Assembly: GCF_029962835.1 (NCBI RefSeq)
Contig: NC_080582.1
Coordinates: 19,104,032-19,168,031 of the forward strand
DNA length: 64,000 nt
Direction: 5' to 3'
Origin: Magnolia sinica
Taxonomy: Eukaryota; Streptophyta; Magnoliopsida; Magnoliales; Magnoliaceae
Both the position numbers and the translations under genes were made by a program. Below the pieces are notes generated by a model. The model was not told the origin of the DNA. It saw nothing but the letters and a program-made list of their open reading frames with translations, and did not search any database. Below, piece by piece: positions 1-11,824 of the stretch. Positions within the stretch are counted from its first letter, which is position 1, and the number at the start of each line of letters is the position of its first letter.

Positions 1-2389
1 GCCAATAGAAACGATCTTCCACGAGGGCAATGGTCTTATCACGACCAAAATGGCCAGCTATCCCTCCTGAATGAAGCTCCCAGATGAGGAATTCACGAAG
101 GGACATACGGGGAATACAAAGTCTGTCTCCCTTGAAAAGAAAGCCATCTTTAAGAACATATTCACCCATAATATGCTGGTCACTAGAGAGCGACGCGTAA
201 GTACCCCCAAAATCAGGACATATGGGGTATTCATCTTTCAGTTGCTCAAATTCGACTACCTCTACACTCAAGGAGTTGAGCAACGCCACTCTCCTACTAA
301 GGGCATCCGCTGGTTTGTTTTCAACCCCGGCCTTGTGTTTCAAAACAAACGAATATTCCTGAAGAAACGCTACCCACTTGGCATGCCTTAGGTTGAGTTT
401 CTTCTGAGAATGCAAATATCTCAAAGCCTCATGGTCAGAAAACAAAACGAATTCTTGCGGTAGGAGGTAGTGTCGCCAATGTCTCAGGGATTGCACTACC
501 GCATAAAATTCTTTGTCGTAAGTGGAGTATTTTTGTTTTGCCTCATTCAGTTTCTCACTGAAATAGGCCACTGGGTGTCCTTCTTGACTCAACACTCCAC
601 CTATACCGACACCAGACGCATCGCACGCTACTACAAAGACTTTAGAAAAGTCAGGTAGACGCATGACAGGAGCTTCCACCATCTTGCCCTTAATTTCCTT
701 AAAAAGCCTTGACGGCGGCTTTAGACCACATGAACTCTCCCTTTTTCATGCACTCGGTAATGGGAGCCATGATCATGCTAAAACCCCTAATGAACCGACG
801 ATAAAAAGTTGCTAGGCCGTGAAAACTTCGCACCTCATGAATGTTCCTTGGTTCTGGCCACTCAACTATGGCCCTGACTTTTTCAGGGTCTGCGCGCATC
901 CCCTCAGATGACACTATAAATCCTAAGAACACAACTTGGCCAGACATGAATGCACATTTCTTAAGATTAGCATACATCTTTTCCTTCCTAAGGACACTAC
1001 AGATATTCTTTAAATGTTCAAGGTGTGATTCCTTAGTGGTACTATAAATAAGAATATCGTCAAAGTACACTACTAAGAATTTTTCCATGAACGACCTCAA
1101 AGCTTGTGTCATCACCCGCATGAAAGTACTGGGTGCGTTAGTCAAGCCGAAGGGCATGACCAACCACTCATACAGCCCATCTTTCGTCTTAAACGCCGTC
1201 TTCCACTCATCTCCTGGGCGTATACGGATTTGGTGATATCCACTCTTGAGGTCTATCTTAGAAATATAGTGGACCTGGCCATCATGTCAAGCATATCATC
1301 AGGTCTAGGTATAGGGAACCTATACTTGACAGTAATATTGTTTATGGCACGACTGTCCACACACATGCGCCATGTGCCGTCTCTCTTTGGCGTCAACAAT
1401 GCAAGCACGGCACACGAGCTCATACTCTTTTGGATGAAACCCTTTTGTAGAAGCTCATCAACTTGCTTCTTCAACTCTGCATGCGCTGCAGGGTTCATCC
1501 TGTAGTGAGGAAGGTTCGGTAGAGTAGACCCTGGGACAAGGTCAATGGCATGCTGTATGTCCCTCATAGGTGGCAACTCATTCGGTAAGTCTTCAGGAAA
1601 TACATCACTGTATTCCTTCAGGACCGAGGTCACCTCACAGGGCAACTCTGATGGAACCTCAGGTGTAATTTCTCTAGCCACAAGGGCATACACCATAGAA
1701 TCCTCCTTAGCCTCTTTTTCAAACTCTCTTGCGCTGATTATATGTAAAGACTTAGGTTTGGATTTTCCCATTTCTCTAGGCTCACTTGCCTTCTCATCCT
1801 TCTTCTTCCCTAGTGTATTCTCAGGTGGCATGGGATTAAGTTTGATCTTTTTACCATTATACATAAAAGTACACGCATTCGAACGGCCAAAGATTGTGAC
1901 ATCATTATCGAATAGCCACGGTCTACCTAGGATAACATGTCCCACATCCATAGGTAAAACATCACACCACAGGGACTCTTTGTATGACCCAAACTCGATG
2001 GGGACTAGACATTGCTGGGTGACAGGTAGGGATGTCTTGTCAACTCAAGAAACTTTATACGGGTCTGGATGAGATGTGGATTTTAGTTTTAAGCGATCTA
2101 AGGTGCTAGTGGAAATCACATTCTGACAACTTCCACTGTCCACTATTACCTTACAATTCTTCTCACCACACTTGGCAATAGTGTAGAAGATAGTGCTTCG
2201 ACGCCAGTCAGCACTACTTTTAGACTGAGCTAACACACGCCTGACTATTGCAAGCATTGCTTCTCCATCCACTTCTTCTTCATCAGTAAGTCCTCCTTCG
2301 GGGTGATACTCTTTAACTTCATAATCACCCTGGTCATCTCCACCCTCGTGGGACTCGCCTATAACTAAGGCTCTCCCACGGCTCTTCGT
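1..2389 (-). pseudogene. Ty3/gypsy pol (protease, RT, RNase H, integrase start), broken
   Basis: The protease shows a V-D-S-G-S active site (around 2150) instead of the usual D-T-G, and the chain later reads G-R-P-W-L. RT covers about 1480-800 with the catalytic Y-F-D-D-I-L motif and the M-P-F-G-L-T-N-A-P motif. RNase H follows (D-A-S-G at about 625), then the integrase zinc-finger start with paired histidines (E-L-H-S-G-G...G-H-F) at 90-30. Lesions: an in-frame TGA at about 2047 where TGG is expected, loss of one A near 1261-1265 that breaks RT before its second motif, and an extra A in the 701-705 run that breaks the RT/RNase H connection. The region left of 700 is open in the shifted frame. 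The product would be the polyprotein for reverse transcription and integration; this copy cannot make it. Confidence 0.92.
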
Positions 2390-3490
2390 AGGACACTGAT
2401 TAGACATGTGGCCAAGGTTGCCACACTCATAGCACCTCACTTGGCTCATGTTACTAGGACCGGCACCAAGAACCCCTTTGCCCTTATCCTCCCTAGGCCT
2501 AGGCGGAATGGTCGACTGTGCCCTAGGTTGACTAGCAATATTAGGTCTAGTTCCTTAGGAACTAGATCTAGCACTGGAGTCTCAGGACTCAAAACGACGA
2601 ACGACAGGAGCCTTCAGATATTGCTTTAACTCCTGCACGACTTGATATGCTTCATCTAAGTCCGTTAAGGGCCGAGTAATAAGCTCGCGCTGAAGATCCG
2701 CACAAAGGCCCGTCTTGAAACGCGAGAGCGTTACTAGAGGGTCTTCTCGGATATCACATCGCATCACATATTCTTCAAATTTAGCGATGTAGTCAGCGGC
2801 AGGCATTGACCCTTGGCGTAAGGATTGCCATTGGTCAAGGAGCTTCTGACGGTATGAGAGAGGAAGATACTTCTCCTTCAACTTCTCTTTCATCTCATAC
2901 CAATGTGTGATAGGGGCTCTACCAACTCTCTCTATCCTACGCTCGGTATTGGTCCAGAAGAGCTTGACTTGACCCACAAGCTTCATCTTAGCAAACTGCA
3001 TTTGACGGTTTTTCGACATGCCATACCACTCAAAGTAGTGGTCCATGTCAGCAACCCAGTCAAGGAACGCCTTGGGATCCAAGCGTCTATCAAAACTCGG
3101 GGCCTCAACTCTCACACTCTTCATCGCACGCTCATCTAGATCATAGCGATCTTGATGACCACATGTGGCTCATGCCTCTCGCACCACACCACGACCGTTA
3201 CCACAATCTCTATCCTCACTACCACCACGTGTGGCAGCACGTTCTTCCATGATTCCTTCCACTTGGGAGTGCGCATCTTCCCCTACAGCGGGGTTTTCCT
3301 TTTGGGACGCCTCTAGTTGCTCCACCTTAGTCATAGTAGTGGTAATTTGGTTCTCAAGGCGGGCAAACTCACGCCTTTGACCCGGTTCTAGAGCGGTTAT
3401 CTTTTGTATCAATTGAGCAAGTTGCTCAGATAACTGCTCGTTATTCATGGTAGGTTGAAGTCCGAAACCTCTACCTCTTCTCGTGGGCAT
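2390..3490 (-). pseudogene. Ty3/gypsy gag (capsid and CCHC zinc knuckle), broken
   Basis: Begins with a Met at 3490 and a short basic segment, then a likely coiled coil rich in Gln, Leu and Glu. The retrotransposon capsid domain follows (about 3100-2650; F-L-D-W, Y-F-E-W, W-...-L-...-Y-L-P motifs), and then one CCHC zinc knuckle (C-Y-E-C-G-N-L-G-H-M-S-N-Q-C, 2437-2396). One frame runs through, interrupted by TGA near 3169 and by TGA and TAA near 2578 and 2545. Two of the three are readily explained as C-to-T changes of CGA or CAA-type codons. Gag would form the virus-like particle and bind element RNA. Confidence 0.9.
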
Positions 3491-3760
3491 ACAATGAAGA
3501 CTTGAACCAAACTCTACCTAACTAGACTACTAGGTGTTATGACTTTCAAGATGAATGCGATGAATGCAAAACTACTATGAACTGACACAATTAAGTTGAA
3601 ACAGGAAACAACTCAAATCTGAAAATTTTTCCAGATTAGGAACTTTCTAAAATTGGAAAGTTTCTAAAATTGAAAACTTTCTAAACCTGGAACTTTCCTA
3701 AGTTAAACCTAAAAATCAAAACCCTAATTTGATAACTCGATCTAGACAAAAACCATGCAA

Positions 3761-3778
3761 GCCTAGGCTTTGATACCA
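3761..3778 (-). other. Primer-binding site (tRNA initiator-Met type)
   Basis: On the minus strand TGGTATCAAAGC follows the LTR end after four bases. It differs at one base from the usual plant Ty3 site complementary to the 3' end of initiator tRNA-Met (TGGTATCAGAGC). It marks the start of minus-strand DNA synthesis and fixes the LTR boundary at 3783. Confidence 0.85.
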
Positions 3779-3782
3779 AATT

Positions 3783-4629
3783 TGACGCAGGACAGCCCTA
3801 ATTATGATGCATGCTCATGGACACAATTAAACAGTGGAAATAAAAGGAATAAATGATCTAAAATTCTAACAGTAATCATCATAACTGAGAAAATCATAAA
3901 GGAAACATGCAATGGAGCGGGCCATCACCACAACCATGGATTATGGAATTCAATTACTACTTGGGTTGGATCCGGCGAGGGATGAGACCTCCCGATCTTG
4001 CATGGTCACACCCAATCGATCAACGAAGATCACTAGTCCGAAGAACCAAGAAGTTTCTCGGATTAGGGATTTGAGAATTTGGGGGTTTAGGGTTTAGATC
4101 GGTTCTCAAGATTTTGATCGAAGAAGGATTAGCCAAAACTGAAAAATAGAAGGAAGAAAATTATTACCTTGAAGAAGTTGGAGGGGCACAAGAAGAAATT
4201 AGGAGAAGAAGATCAAGGGAAGAGAAGAAGCACCATTAGAGAGAAGAGAGGAAGGGGGCAACCAAAGGTTTGCTTTTCATTAATCAATAGTTAAAATTCG
4301 AGTTTAGGGCTTTAGCCCACTTAAATAAGCAAATAAAGACATAAAATTACTAAAATACCCCTAGGATAAGCAAATAAAGACATAAAATTACTAAAAGACC
4401 CCTAACTAAGTCAAAAACGCGCAAATAACATAAGTACGGGAAAGTTTGGGCGCTCAGTCTTCTTTCTCCAATCTTCCTTCACATGTGTCTTCCCTGAGTG
4501 GGGTCTTCTATATGTCCAATCACATGTGAAAGGTCTTCAGCTCCTCAATAGTCGCCTATCCAAAAGGACGGCACTTGTGGTTGGCGCTTTCTTCGTTGGT
4601 ACACCTTGAATGTGCTTGTGTCCGCATCA
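3783..4629 (-). repeat. 5' LTR of the truncated Ty3 element (847 bp)
   Basis: On the minus strand it starts TGATGCGGACAC and ends TCCTGCGTCA, so it has TG...CA ends within an imperfect 8-base inverted repeat. The inner boundary is set by the primer-binding site; the outer boundary is where Ty3 coding sequence of the opposite orientation resumes. The partner LTR is outside the window, so no age can be estimated. Confidence 0.85.
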
Positions 4630-4673
4630 GAAACTCTGCGAGTAACCTAGTGAATGTGATGCAGAATTAGTGT

Positions 4674-4877
4674 GATGTTGTTCCAATGAGGGTTTGCCAC
4701 ACCCTATTGTGTTTTTTCTGGCTATTTGACAATCGCCTGTAATACTATGGTTTTGTGCACAATGGGAAGAAGATCATCCTCAAGCCCATGAGAGATGATC
4801 CACCACAGGTAGATGACAGGACCAAGGCTATTACCATGACACATGAGAAAGTTCAGGGAGGCAATGTGATCATATAG
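4674..4877 (+). pseudogene. Older Ty3 remnant (protease/RT junction), target of nested insertion
   Basis: A 67-codon frame with one internal stop resembles the end of Ty3 protease and the linker before RT (D-V-V-P-M...W-L-F-D-N...N-G-K-K-I). The equivalent segment of the minus-strand neighbour reads N-G-K-K-I-K-L. Orientation is opposite to the element at 1-4629, whose LTR abuts it. Similarity fades after 4880. Only a fragment is present, with no coding potential left. Confidence 0.7.
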
Positions 4878-5104
4878 TTGAGATGAAGATAATCACTTCG
4901 TCGATTGAGATGCAGATAATGGTAAGAGCACAGCTGTCATCGAAGGAGGTAGTGCCAGAAGAGAAAAGTGATAACATGATCCAATCTTCGGTTTGCCTCA
5001 CCGACATGGATGACTTCATCACTAGCTATCACCACTACCAAAGAAAACCCGCTGTAAAGGCAGGGCATGATCAACGGAGATTGGGGTTTCATACTTTAGG
5101 ATGA

Positions 5105-5680
5105 GTTTTCTGTAGCTGGGGAAAGCGATGCATCTGGGCTTTGTAATACAACCATACGGTTTTGTATACAGCCATAACTTCCCATATGCATGATAGTTTT
5201 AGATTTCTTTGTATACAGTCTTTGGTTTCTTTACAACAATTGTTATCTCACTTAGTGTTTGGATGTATTGAGAGGGGCTACATGTGTATCAAAGGACCCA
5301 ATGGGCACCACTTAGTTACTCGTATTACCAATTACCATGCATTTGAGTCTGCACAGTTGTGTACACAACTGTAATACTCCATACACGTTTGAGTGGTGAT
5401 GATAGCCTGTGCATGAGTGTTAACATAAATATGCTTGAAAAGAAGAAAAGGAAAATAAAAAGGCGTTAGCACCAATTAGCGAGTGCTATTTTGATTTCTT
5501 ATGTACTTAACTTTATAAATATGGCTTTAAGCATGAATATGCATAGTTGATCATAAAATTGTTCAAAAATAGAATTGCTTTCATGCTTTCTTTGATGGGA
5601 ATCATTATTCTGTGGCTGGATGTGTAGAAGCCCTAGGGTGTGTTGCTTTGGGTTTGTTTGGAGCAATTCCACATGGGTAT
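5105..5680. other. No gene recognised
   Basis: AT-rich sequence right of the Ty3 remnant. Only short chance frames are present. I see no splice-supported exon, no repeat ends and no RNA gene. Confidence 0.5.
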
Positions 5681-5681
5681 C

Positions 5682-5985
5682 TAGGGGTGGCAATGGGCCA
5701 AGTGTGGTTCGGGCATAGGGACACCCATACCCATACCTACCAATGGGTGTTACACCCATACCCACACTCATGTTAGGCTTGAGATGGGCACCCATACCTG
5801 TGACTGTTAGGGCGTCGAGTACCCATTATGATTTAAAAATTAAAAAAATCCAACAATTGATTCAAAAGATTAAATTATATATTAGAGATTGAAAAACTAT
5901 GGATATTTCTTCAAAAACACAAAAAATAGCATTGTGCTTTTATAGGCATATCGGCCCCAGGATCATAAAAGCATAAAAAATAGCA
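5682..5985 (+). repeat. Dispersed repeat 'ACCCATACCC', copy A
   Basis: Starts TAGGGGTGGCAATGGGCC, has a block of ACCCATACCCATACC motifs, then GGGCGTC(A/G)AGTACCCATTATGATTT, an A-rich segment and AAAAAATAGCATTG. Nearly the same order recurs at 14640-14890 and, inverted, at 22385-22706. No coding capacity. The TAGGGGTGGCAATGGG end resembles hAT-type termini, but matching target duplications were not found. Confidence 0.7.
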
Positions 5986-6280
5986 TTGTGTGTAACGGTG
6001 CGATATGGGGCTGAACTGGCGTGGTCCAAAAAAAGGAACCGCAACGGCTGTTACAGTAACCCTAAAAGAAAAAGGGAAAAAAGCAAAAAAAAAAAAAACA
6101 TACCCGATTTTCTTCTTCTTCTGTTATTGCTGCTGCAACTGCTTCATCTTCCTTTTACCCTGTGTTGCACCCCCCCCCCCCCCCACCCCTCTCAAAACAA
6201 ATGGACGGCGTGGCTGTGAACTGTTTCACAACCACACACTTAAGTTTTGTTTTATAATGCTCTGTGGTGTACGCCGCTTA
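5986..6280. other. Low-complexity spacer with poly-A and poly-C runs
   Basis: Contains an A run near 6086-6099 and a C run of about 14 near 6169-6183, followed by ordinary sequence. Short frames here consist of Lys, Phe and Pro runs from these tracts and are not credible genes. Confidence 0.5.
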
Positions 6281-7487
6281 GGGCCTATTTGGATTCGCGT
6301 TTGCGAGTGTATTGTATGGTATTAAAGTGTGTGATGTGACATGTATGGTGTTTGGTTCGGAGTAGACAACCAAAGAATTCCACGCGCACGAATACAGCGT
6401 GGAGCCAAAAAACTGCATCGATTGTAAAGTACTGTCAGTCGACTGCGCTGCCATCTGTATAGTCTCTTCAATGCATTGTATTTGAGTGGGAAATGCAGAG
6501 AGTTTCTCTCTTTCTCTCTCCTGTTTCTATCTCTTTTCTTTCCTTGTTTGCGTTTTCCAGTGGTCGGACATGGGGTTTTATATTGTTCCAAAACCTCCAG
6601 ATTGTTCCAGCGTTATTTTCCATGCGGAACACGTCTTGTGCGACACGGCTGCGTTAGCGGGAGTGCGGAAGGCCGTTTGGACACATTCCACCACCCTTCT
6701 CCCTTCTTTTCTGATGGCCAAGGTCGGTTTTGGATAGGCCTATCAGTGGACGACTGAGATTAGCCTATGGAAGCCGCATGGTCTTCTTGGGTAGTCATCT
6801 TCTTGACGAGGAAGGTGGTGCACGTCAATGGCATGTTCCGATATGGTCACTCGTCTTTCAAGATAGTTTCACTGGATGGTTGGGATTTCCTCGTTGGTGT
6901 GTTCTGGGCCTCAAGATCGGAGGTCCGATCATTCTGGAAGTGGATTGCTTCTGGTTTCTCTGTCGTTTGCGGAATAAACGGTTTTGGTCCCTGTTGTAGT
7001 CAGTGGGGTCCACTCACGATCATCTTGCTATGGATCAGGGCCATTTATTGGTTTTGCAGGATCGAGTTATGCCATAAGTCCAAATGTGAATTGAATCCGC
7101 GTCTTGGGTGGACCACACCAAAATCAATCATAGTGGTGCTTTCACCTGTGCTGTGACCGCTTGTGTGTACATGGATGCTTATGGACAACATGGGTTCGGT
7201 AGGATTTGCCTCCCGGATGCAATGGACGGTTCATATTTTCCTATCAGATTTTCCATCCGTACAAATGCTATTGTATGTTGTACGATTGTACAATACGCAG
7301 GCCCAATACGTCGTATCCAAACATTGATCTGTATAAGAAATTGTATACTTGCCCGAACAATACCTCTTATCCAAACATTGATTAATGGCATGTTGATTTG
7401 GTTGTATTCTGAAAACCACCCAACATATACATGAACAGTACTCGGATACAATACAATACACCCTAATACGCGAATTCAAACAGGCCC
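6281..7487. mobile_element. PIF/Harbinger-like non-autonomous TIR element (1207 bp)
   Basis: Left end GGGCCTATTTGGATTCGCG and right end CGCGAATTCAAACAGGCCC form an inverted repeat of 19 bases with two mismatches. TTA flanks both sides (6278-6280 and 7488-7490), the three-base duplication typical of PIF/Harbinger elements. No transposase is encoded. The interior includes a TC-rich stretch near 6500-6545 and short open frames of 80-130 codons on the plus strand that I cannot assign. The size suggests a non-autonomous derivative or one that has picked up foreign sequence. Confidence 0.75.
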
Positions 7488-7504
7488 TTAGTGCACATGC
7501 ACTG

Positions 7505-8230
7505 TTTTGGTGCATGGGGCCCACCTTGATTTATGTGTTGTATATCCATGCCGTCCATTAGTTTTCTTAGTTCATTTTATGCCATGGTCCCAAATGAAGT
7601 AGATCCACATCTCAGGTGGACCGCACAATAGAGATCGAATGCCCACATTTAAAAACTTCCCAGGGCCCATTGTAATGTTTATTTGCCATCTTCTTAGGGC
7701 CCACTGTAATGTTTTTTTTCCACGGAACCTATTGATAAGGTCACATAGACTTGGATGAAGGGAAAACACAAATAACAGCTTGATCAAAAAAATCTTTCGG
7801 TCCCAAAAAAGTTTTTAAGGATTGGAATTCAATCTCTATTGTGCGGTCCACCTGAGATTTGGATCAGCCTCATTTTTTGGACCATGCTTGAAAATGGGTT
7901 GGTAAAAAGGATGGATGGCATGGATATATAACAACTGTGTCAAGGTGGGTCCCCACGTCCAAGGCGTCACTCACTATGGTCCACTTGAGATTTAGATCTG
8001 CCTGATTTTTTGGACCATGCCTTAGAAGGAGTTGGCAAAATAGATTAACGGCATGGATATAAAAATATATTGAGATGGGCCCTACATTCAGGACCTCATC
8101 CACTAGTGGTCCACCTGAGATCTGGATTTGCCTCATTTTTAGACAATGTCGTAAAATGAGTTGGCAAAATGAAATGGACAACATGGATATACAATACATA
8201 CATCGAGGTGGGCCCCACATACACAACCCT
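7505..8230. repeat. GTGGGCCC dispersed repeat, two adjacent units
   Basis: Each unit opens with a variant of GGGGCCCACCTTGAT...ATCCATGCCGTCCAT and closes with the inverted counterpart (ATGG...CATGGATATA...AAGGTGGGCCCCAC). Unit one is about 7517-7960; a partial second is about 7961-8220. Internal landmarks are GGTCCACCTGAGATTTGGATC and TGATCAAA...GTTTTTAAGG. The same family recurs near 24.1-25.9, 34.4-36.4, 41.6, 49.4-50.5 and 55.0-55.4 kb. It is MITE-like and non-coding. Confidence 0.8.
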
Positions 8231-8551
8231 AAAAAGTTGCACATGAAGCACATTAACTCAAAATTAATTAATTAAATTATGGACCATTGTTGCCAAGTCA
8301 CAATCCAAAAATTAAATTATTTGAATAATTTTCACTATTAAAACTTGTTTTTTGAAATAAGACCATTTGATATTTTTTCATTCTTGACTGTCCAATAAAT
8401 GTCCACCAATCCATTAGTAGGATGAGTACCAATAGATTGCATGGGTTTGAGGTTGATTTGGAACATCAAATGGTTTGTCAAATCAGCACAAATCAACAAC
8501 ACTATTCACCCGATTCTAATTTCAATTTTTTTCTTAAGATCTATTAGGGAA
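8231..8551. other. AT-rich spacer, no gene recognised
   Basis: Only AT-rich sequence up to the LINE target-site duplication. I see no exon, RNA gene or repeat boundary. Confidence 0.5.
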
Positions 8552-8769
8552 AATGATATCAAATTGTTTTTTTATTTTTTTTGAAATGTGACAATTGTAT
8601 TAAGAAAACAAAAAGATAAAAAAAGGAGAGAGAGTCCGCTGATAATGCAGACTCTCTAAACTCCAATAAAGCTAAGATCACAACCCTTCAAAAAATCTAC
8701 ATATGTAACCCATTCTATCATGAGATGCTTACTCTTGGAGATAACAACTTCTACTGCATTTGAGACATC

Positions 8770-11700
8770 CTAGAAGCATCTCCCGTTTCTTTCTTCCCCC
8801 ACAGACCACCAAATAGCAAGAATGGCCATCCTCCATAACCTGGTCTTCTTCTTGCCTATGTTAACCCCATGCCAAGCGAAGAGAAATTGATCCGCCGCAC
8901 CAGGAACACACCAGGAGATGTTGAACCGAGAACTGAATTCAGACCAAATTCTGGTAATAAAAGGGCAATGCACTAGGAGATGGTCAACTATTTCTTCATT
9001 CCTCATACAACAAAGACAAATATTAGCAAGGACCATCCCCCTTTTTCTCAGATTATCAACTGTTATGATTTACTCCTTGCTAACTAACCAACCGAAGACC
9101 ACGATCTTAGGGGGGGCTGGTTATCTCCAAATGTGAGAAGGCTGCTGAGGCTCTTTTACAAGCAGGTTACTGTGAAGCAGCTGATATAGCGATTTGACCG
9201 AGAATCTGCAAGACTTATCCAGTCTCCAGATTAATCTGTCGTTGTTTGTCTGAATTGGCCTGACAGAGTAAATGCATTCCAAAATATCCATATATTCAGT
9301 TACCTCCCTGTCTTGTAGATTCCTTCTACAATTCAGATTCCAAACAATCTTATCTCCAGCAACAATATAGCAGTCAGCCACAGTAACATCTTTGAGAGGC
9401 GCAAGAAGGTGAATGTTCAGAAATCTAGCTTTGAGAGGGGCCTCCCCCACCCAGATATCTTCCCAAAAACTGATATTTGAACCCTTCCCAAGGTCGAAAC
9501 CAACGCCTTTGAGAACCATCTTTTTCATTTTTAAAACACCCTTCCAAATTGCCGATGCCTTATAAGTCGAAGAGTCTTTAGTCCACCACCCACCCGCTGA
9601 TTTACCGTATTTGCTTTTGATAATAATATTCCAAAGGTTCCCATTTTCCGACCCTAGTCTCCAAATCCATGTCCCCTAGAAGAGCTCGATTCATTGTCTT
9701 AAGATCTTTTACCCCTGCTCCACCTTGAATTTGTTTACACACTTCTTTCCAATTTAATAGATGAAATTTCTTCTTATCTTCCTTACCTTGCCAAAGGAAG
9801 TCCTGTCTTAGATTTTCGAGAGTAGCCAAAACCGAGCTTGGACATCTGAAGACAAACATGAAGTACAATGGCAAGTTGGAAAGAGCCGCTTTGATAAGGC
9901 TGAGGCGACCTCCCAAGGATAGGTAACGACATTTCCATTTAGCAAGGTATTTCTGAAACCTAGCTATGACTTTCTCCCATAGGTACTTAGGAGGTGAACC
10001 AATACAAAGGGGGAGACCAACAAAGATAGTCGGAAGGGTGGCCGCAGAACAATCGAAAGCTTCAGCGTATGAATTAAGCTCCTCTATCTTCATATTGACC
10101 CCGTACATCTTGGATTTCGCTAAATTGACTCTCAAACCAGACACAACCTCAAAGCAGCGGATCGTTGTATGAAGATAATCCACTTTATCTTGGCTAGCTT
10201 CAGAAAAAATCAAAGTGTCATCCACAAACTGAATGTGAGAGATCGGGTTAATCATACCTTTCATTTTACACCCATAAAGAAAACCTTCAGATTGACCTTT
10301 ATGCAGCAATCTAGAAAGGGCCTCTCCTACAATGAGGAAAAGGATCGGAGATAAGGGATCTCCTTGCCATAAACCCCTCGAACTCTTGAAGAAACCATTC
10401 GGGGATCCATTGAGAAGAATCGCTTGAATTACCTCCCAGAAAGTTTGAAAGAATATTATGGGAAACCCATCAGGACCTGGAGCCTTGTCACTACGTAAGG
10501 CTTCTATAGCCTTCCTCACTTCTTCCGCGGAGAAAGGGGCTTCGAGATGAATAGCTTCTTCTGGCGATATGTTGTCCATATGAAGATGGTCCAATCGAGG
10601 CCTGCGCCAATCTTCTCCCTTAAACAGAGAGCTGAAATACGCAATGGCCTCCTCCGCAATGCTTTCTTTGTCTTCTATCTGCCTCCCATTAACAACAATA
10701 CTACTGATTTGTTGATTCTGGCATGCATATTGGCTATGTTGTGGAAGTAACTTGTATTCCTGTCTCCCTCCTTAATCCATTTCGCTCGGGATTTTTGCTT
10801 CCAAGAGATTTCCTTTTCAAAAGCCCTCGCTGAAAGAGATTGGATCAGCTGAATTCTTCTGGCCAGAGTTTCGATGGACATAGAGGTGACTTCAACTTCC
10901 GCGTCGATCCTCTGCAACTCTGAAAGAAGCAATTCCATTTCCAAATCCCTTGCACGAAATTCCTTCTGCTTCCACTACTTCAGTTTGTCCTTTAGCTGTT
11001 TAAGTTTGGAAAATAATCTATAACCCACAAAGCCCTCCACCTGGAAACCAGCCCACTAATCGGAAATCATCTGATGAAAACCTTCCATTATCAGCCACGA
11101 GGAGTCGAACCTGAAAGGTTTCGAACCCCAATTATGCTCTTCGTTAGAAAGAAGCACAGGACAATGGTCAGACGTGACTCTAGGAAGGACCGACTGGAAG
11201 ACTGATGGAAACAGGTCCAACCAATTGGGAGAAATCAGGAGTATATCTAAACGAGAGAGGATAGGGGTAGCTCTCCCATTGGTCCAGGTAAATCTGGAAC
11301 CAAGCACTGGAAGATCCACTAGCTCCTGATCTTCTATCCAACACAAAAAAGAAGCCATCGCAGGGGTGATCTTATTCCTGCGAGATTTTTCTTCTACATA
11401 TCTGGTGACGTTGAAGTCTCCCACTATACAGCAAGGGCCAACAAAACTGTCTATTAAAGCTCAATTCCTCCCAGAAATCTTTTCTTCTGACATCTTGGGT
11501 AGGACCATAAACTGAGGCTATGAGAAATTGAAGATCGGAAGCTATCTCTTGCAAAATAACTGAAATAGAAAAAGAGCCAACCTGGCTAGACAGTAAAGCC
11601 CACTGAGACGATTTCCATGCCAACAAAATACCACCAGAGCTGCCTATGGAATCTAGAACCACCTATTTCACATCGCTAGCCTTCCACAAAGAACCCATTA

Positions 11701-11824
11701 GCCTATCATCGAAATGGGGAACTTTGGTTTCCTACAAGCAAATAATATCTCTACAAGAATCTTTGATGAGTCTTCTTTTCTGCTTGGACCCCACTCCCCT
11801 AACATTCCAAGAGATAATCTTCAT
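8770..11824 (-). pseudogene. LINE ORF2 (endonuclease / reverse transcriptase / zf-RVT), broken
   Basis: Start Met at 11824 leads into the apurinic endonuclease domain (I-I-S-W-N-V-R-G, then an E-T-K motif just after an in-frame TAG, G-D-F-N-V near 11420, S-D-H-C-P-V near 11170). A linker with W-I-K-E-G-D-R-N-T follows (about 10790), then reverse transcriptase (A-P-G-P-D-G-F at 10470, G-L-W-Q-G-D-P-L-S-P at 10370, F-V-D-D at 10210) and a zf-RVT region (C-L-C-C...H-L-L-V-H-C-P-F near 9000). There are several stops and frameshifts. The RT lacks a block between W-E-V-I-Q and L-L-N-G-S-P (about 10428) where the first catalytic Asp motif should be; the join is in frame. It would have nicked DNA and copied LINE RNA, but cannot now. 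Confidence 0.93.

Larger units (their letters stand above)
1..4629 (-). mobile_element. Ty3/gypsy LTR retrotransposon, truncated by window edge
   Basis: Reading on the minus strand, an LTR (4629-3783) is followed by a primer-binding site, gag, protease, reverse transcriptase, RNase H and the start of integrase, which runs off the window at position 1. Gene order protease-RT-RNaseH-integrase places it in Ty3/gypsy rather than copia. The reading frame has several nonsense codons and two single-base frameshifts, so it is a dead copy. The 3' LTR must lie to the left of this window. It sits inside an older Ty3 remnant (4674-4877), so this is a nested insertion. A chromovirus affiliation is inferred from the RT style only; no chromodomain is visible because that end is missing. 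Confidence 0.93.

Noticed and set aside
1545-2072. 175-codon plus-strand open frame
   Set aside because: It is antisense to the Ty3 protease/RT region, which explains the sequence fully on the minus strand.
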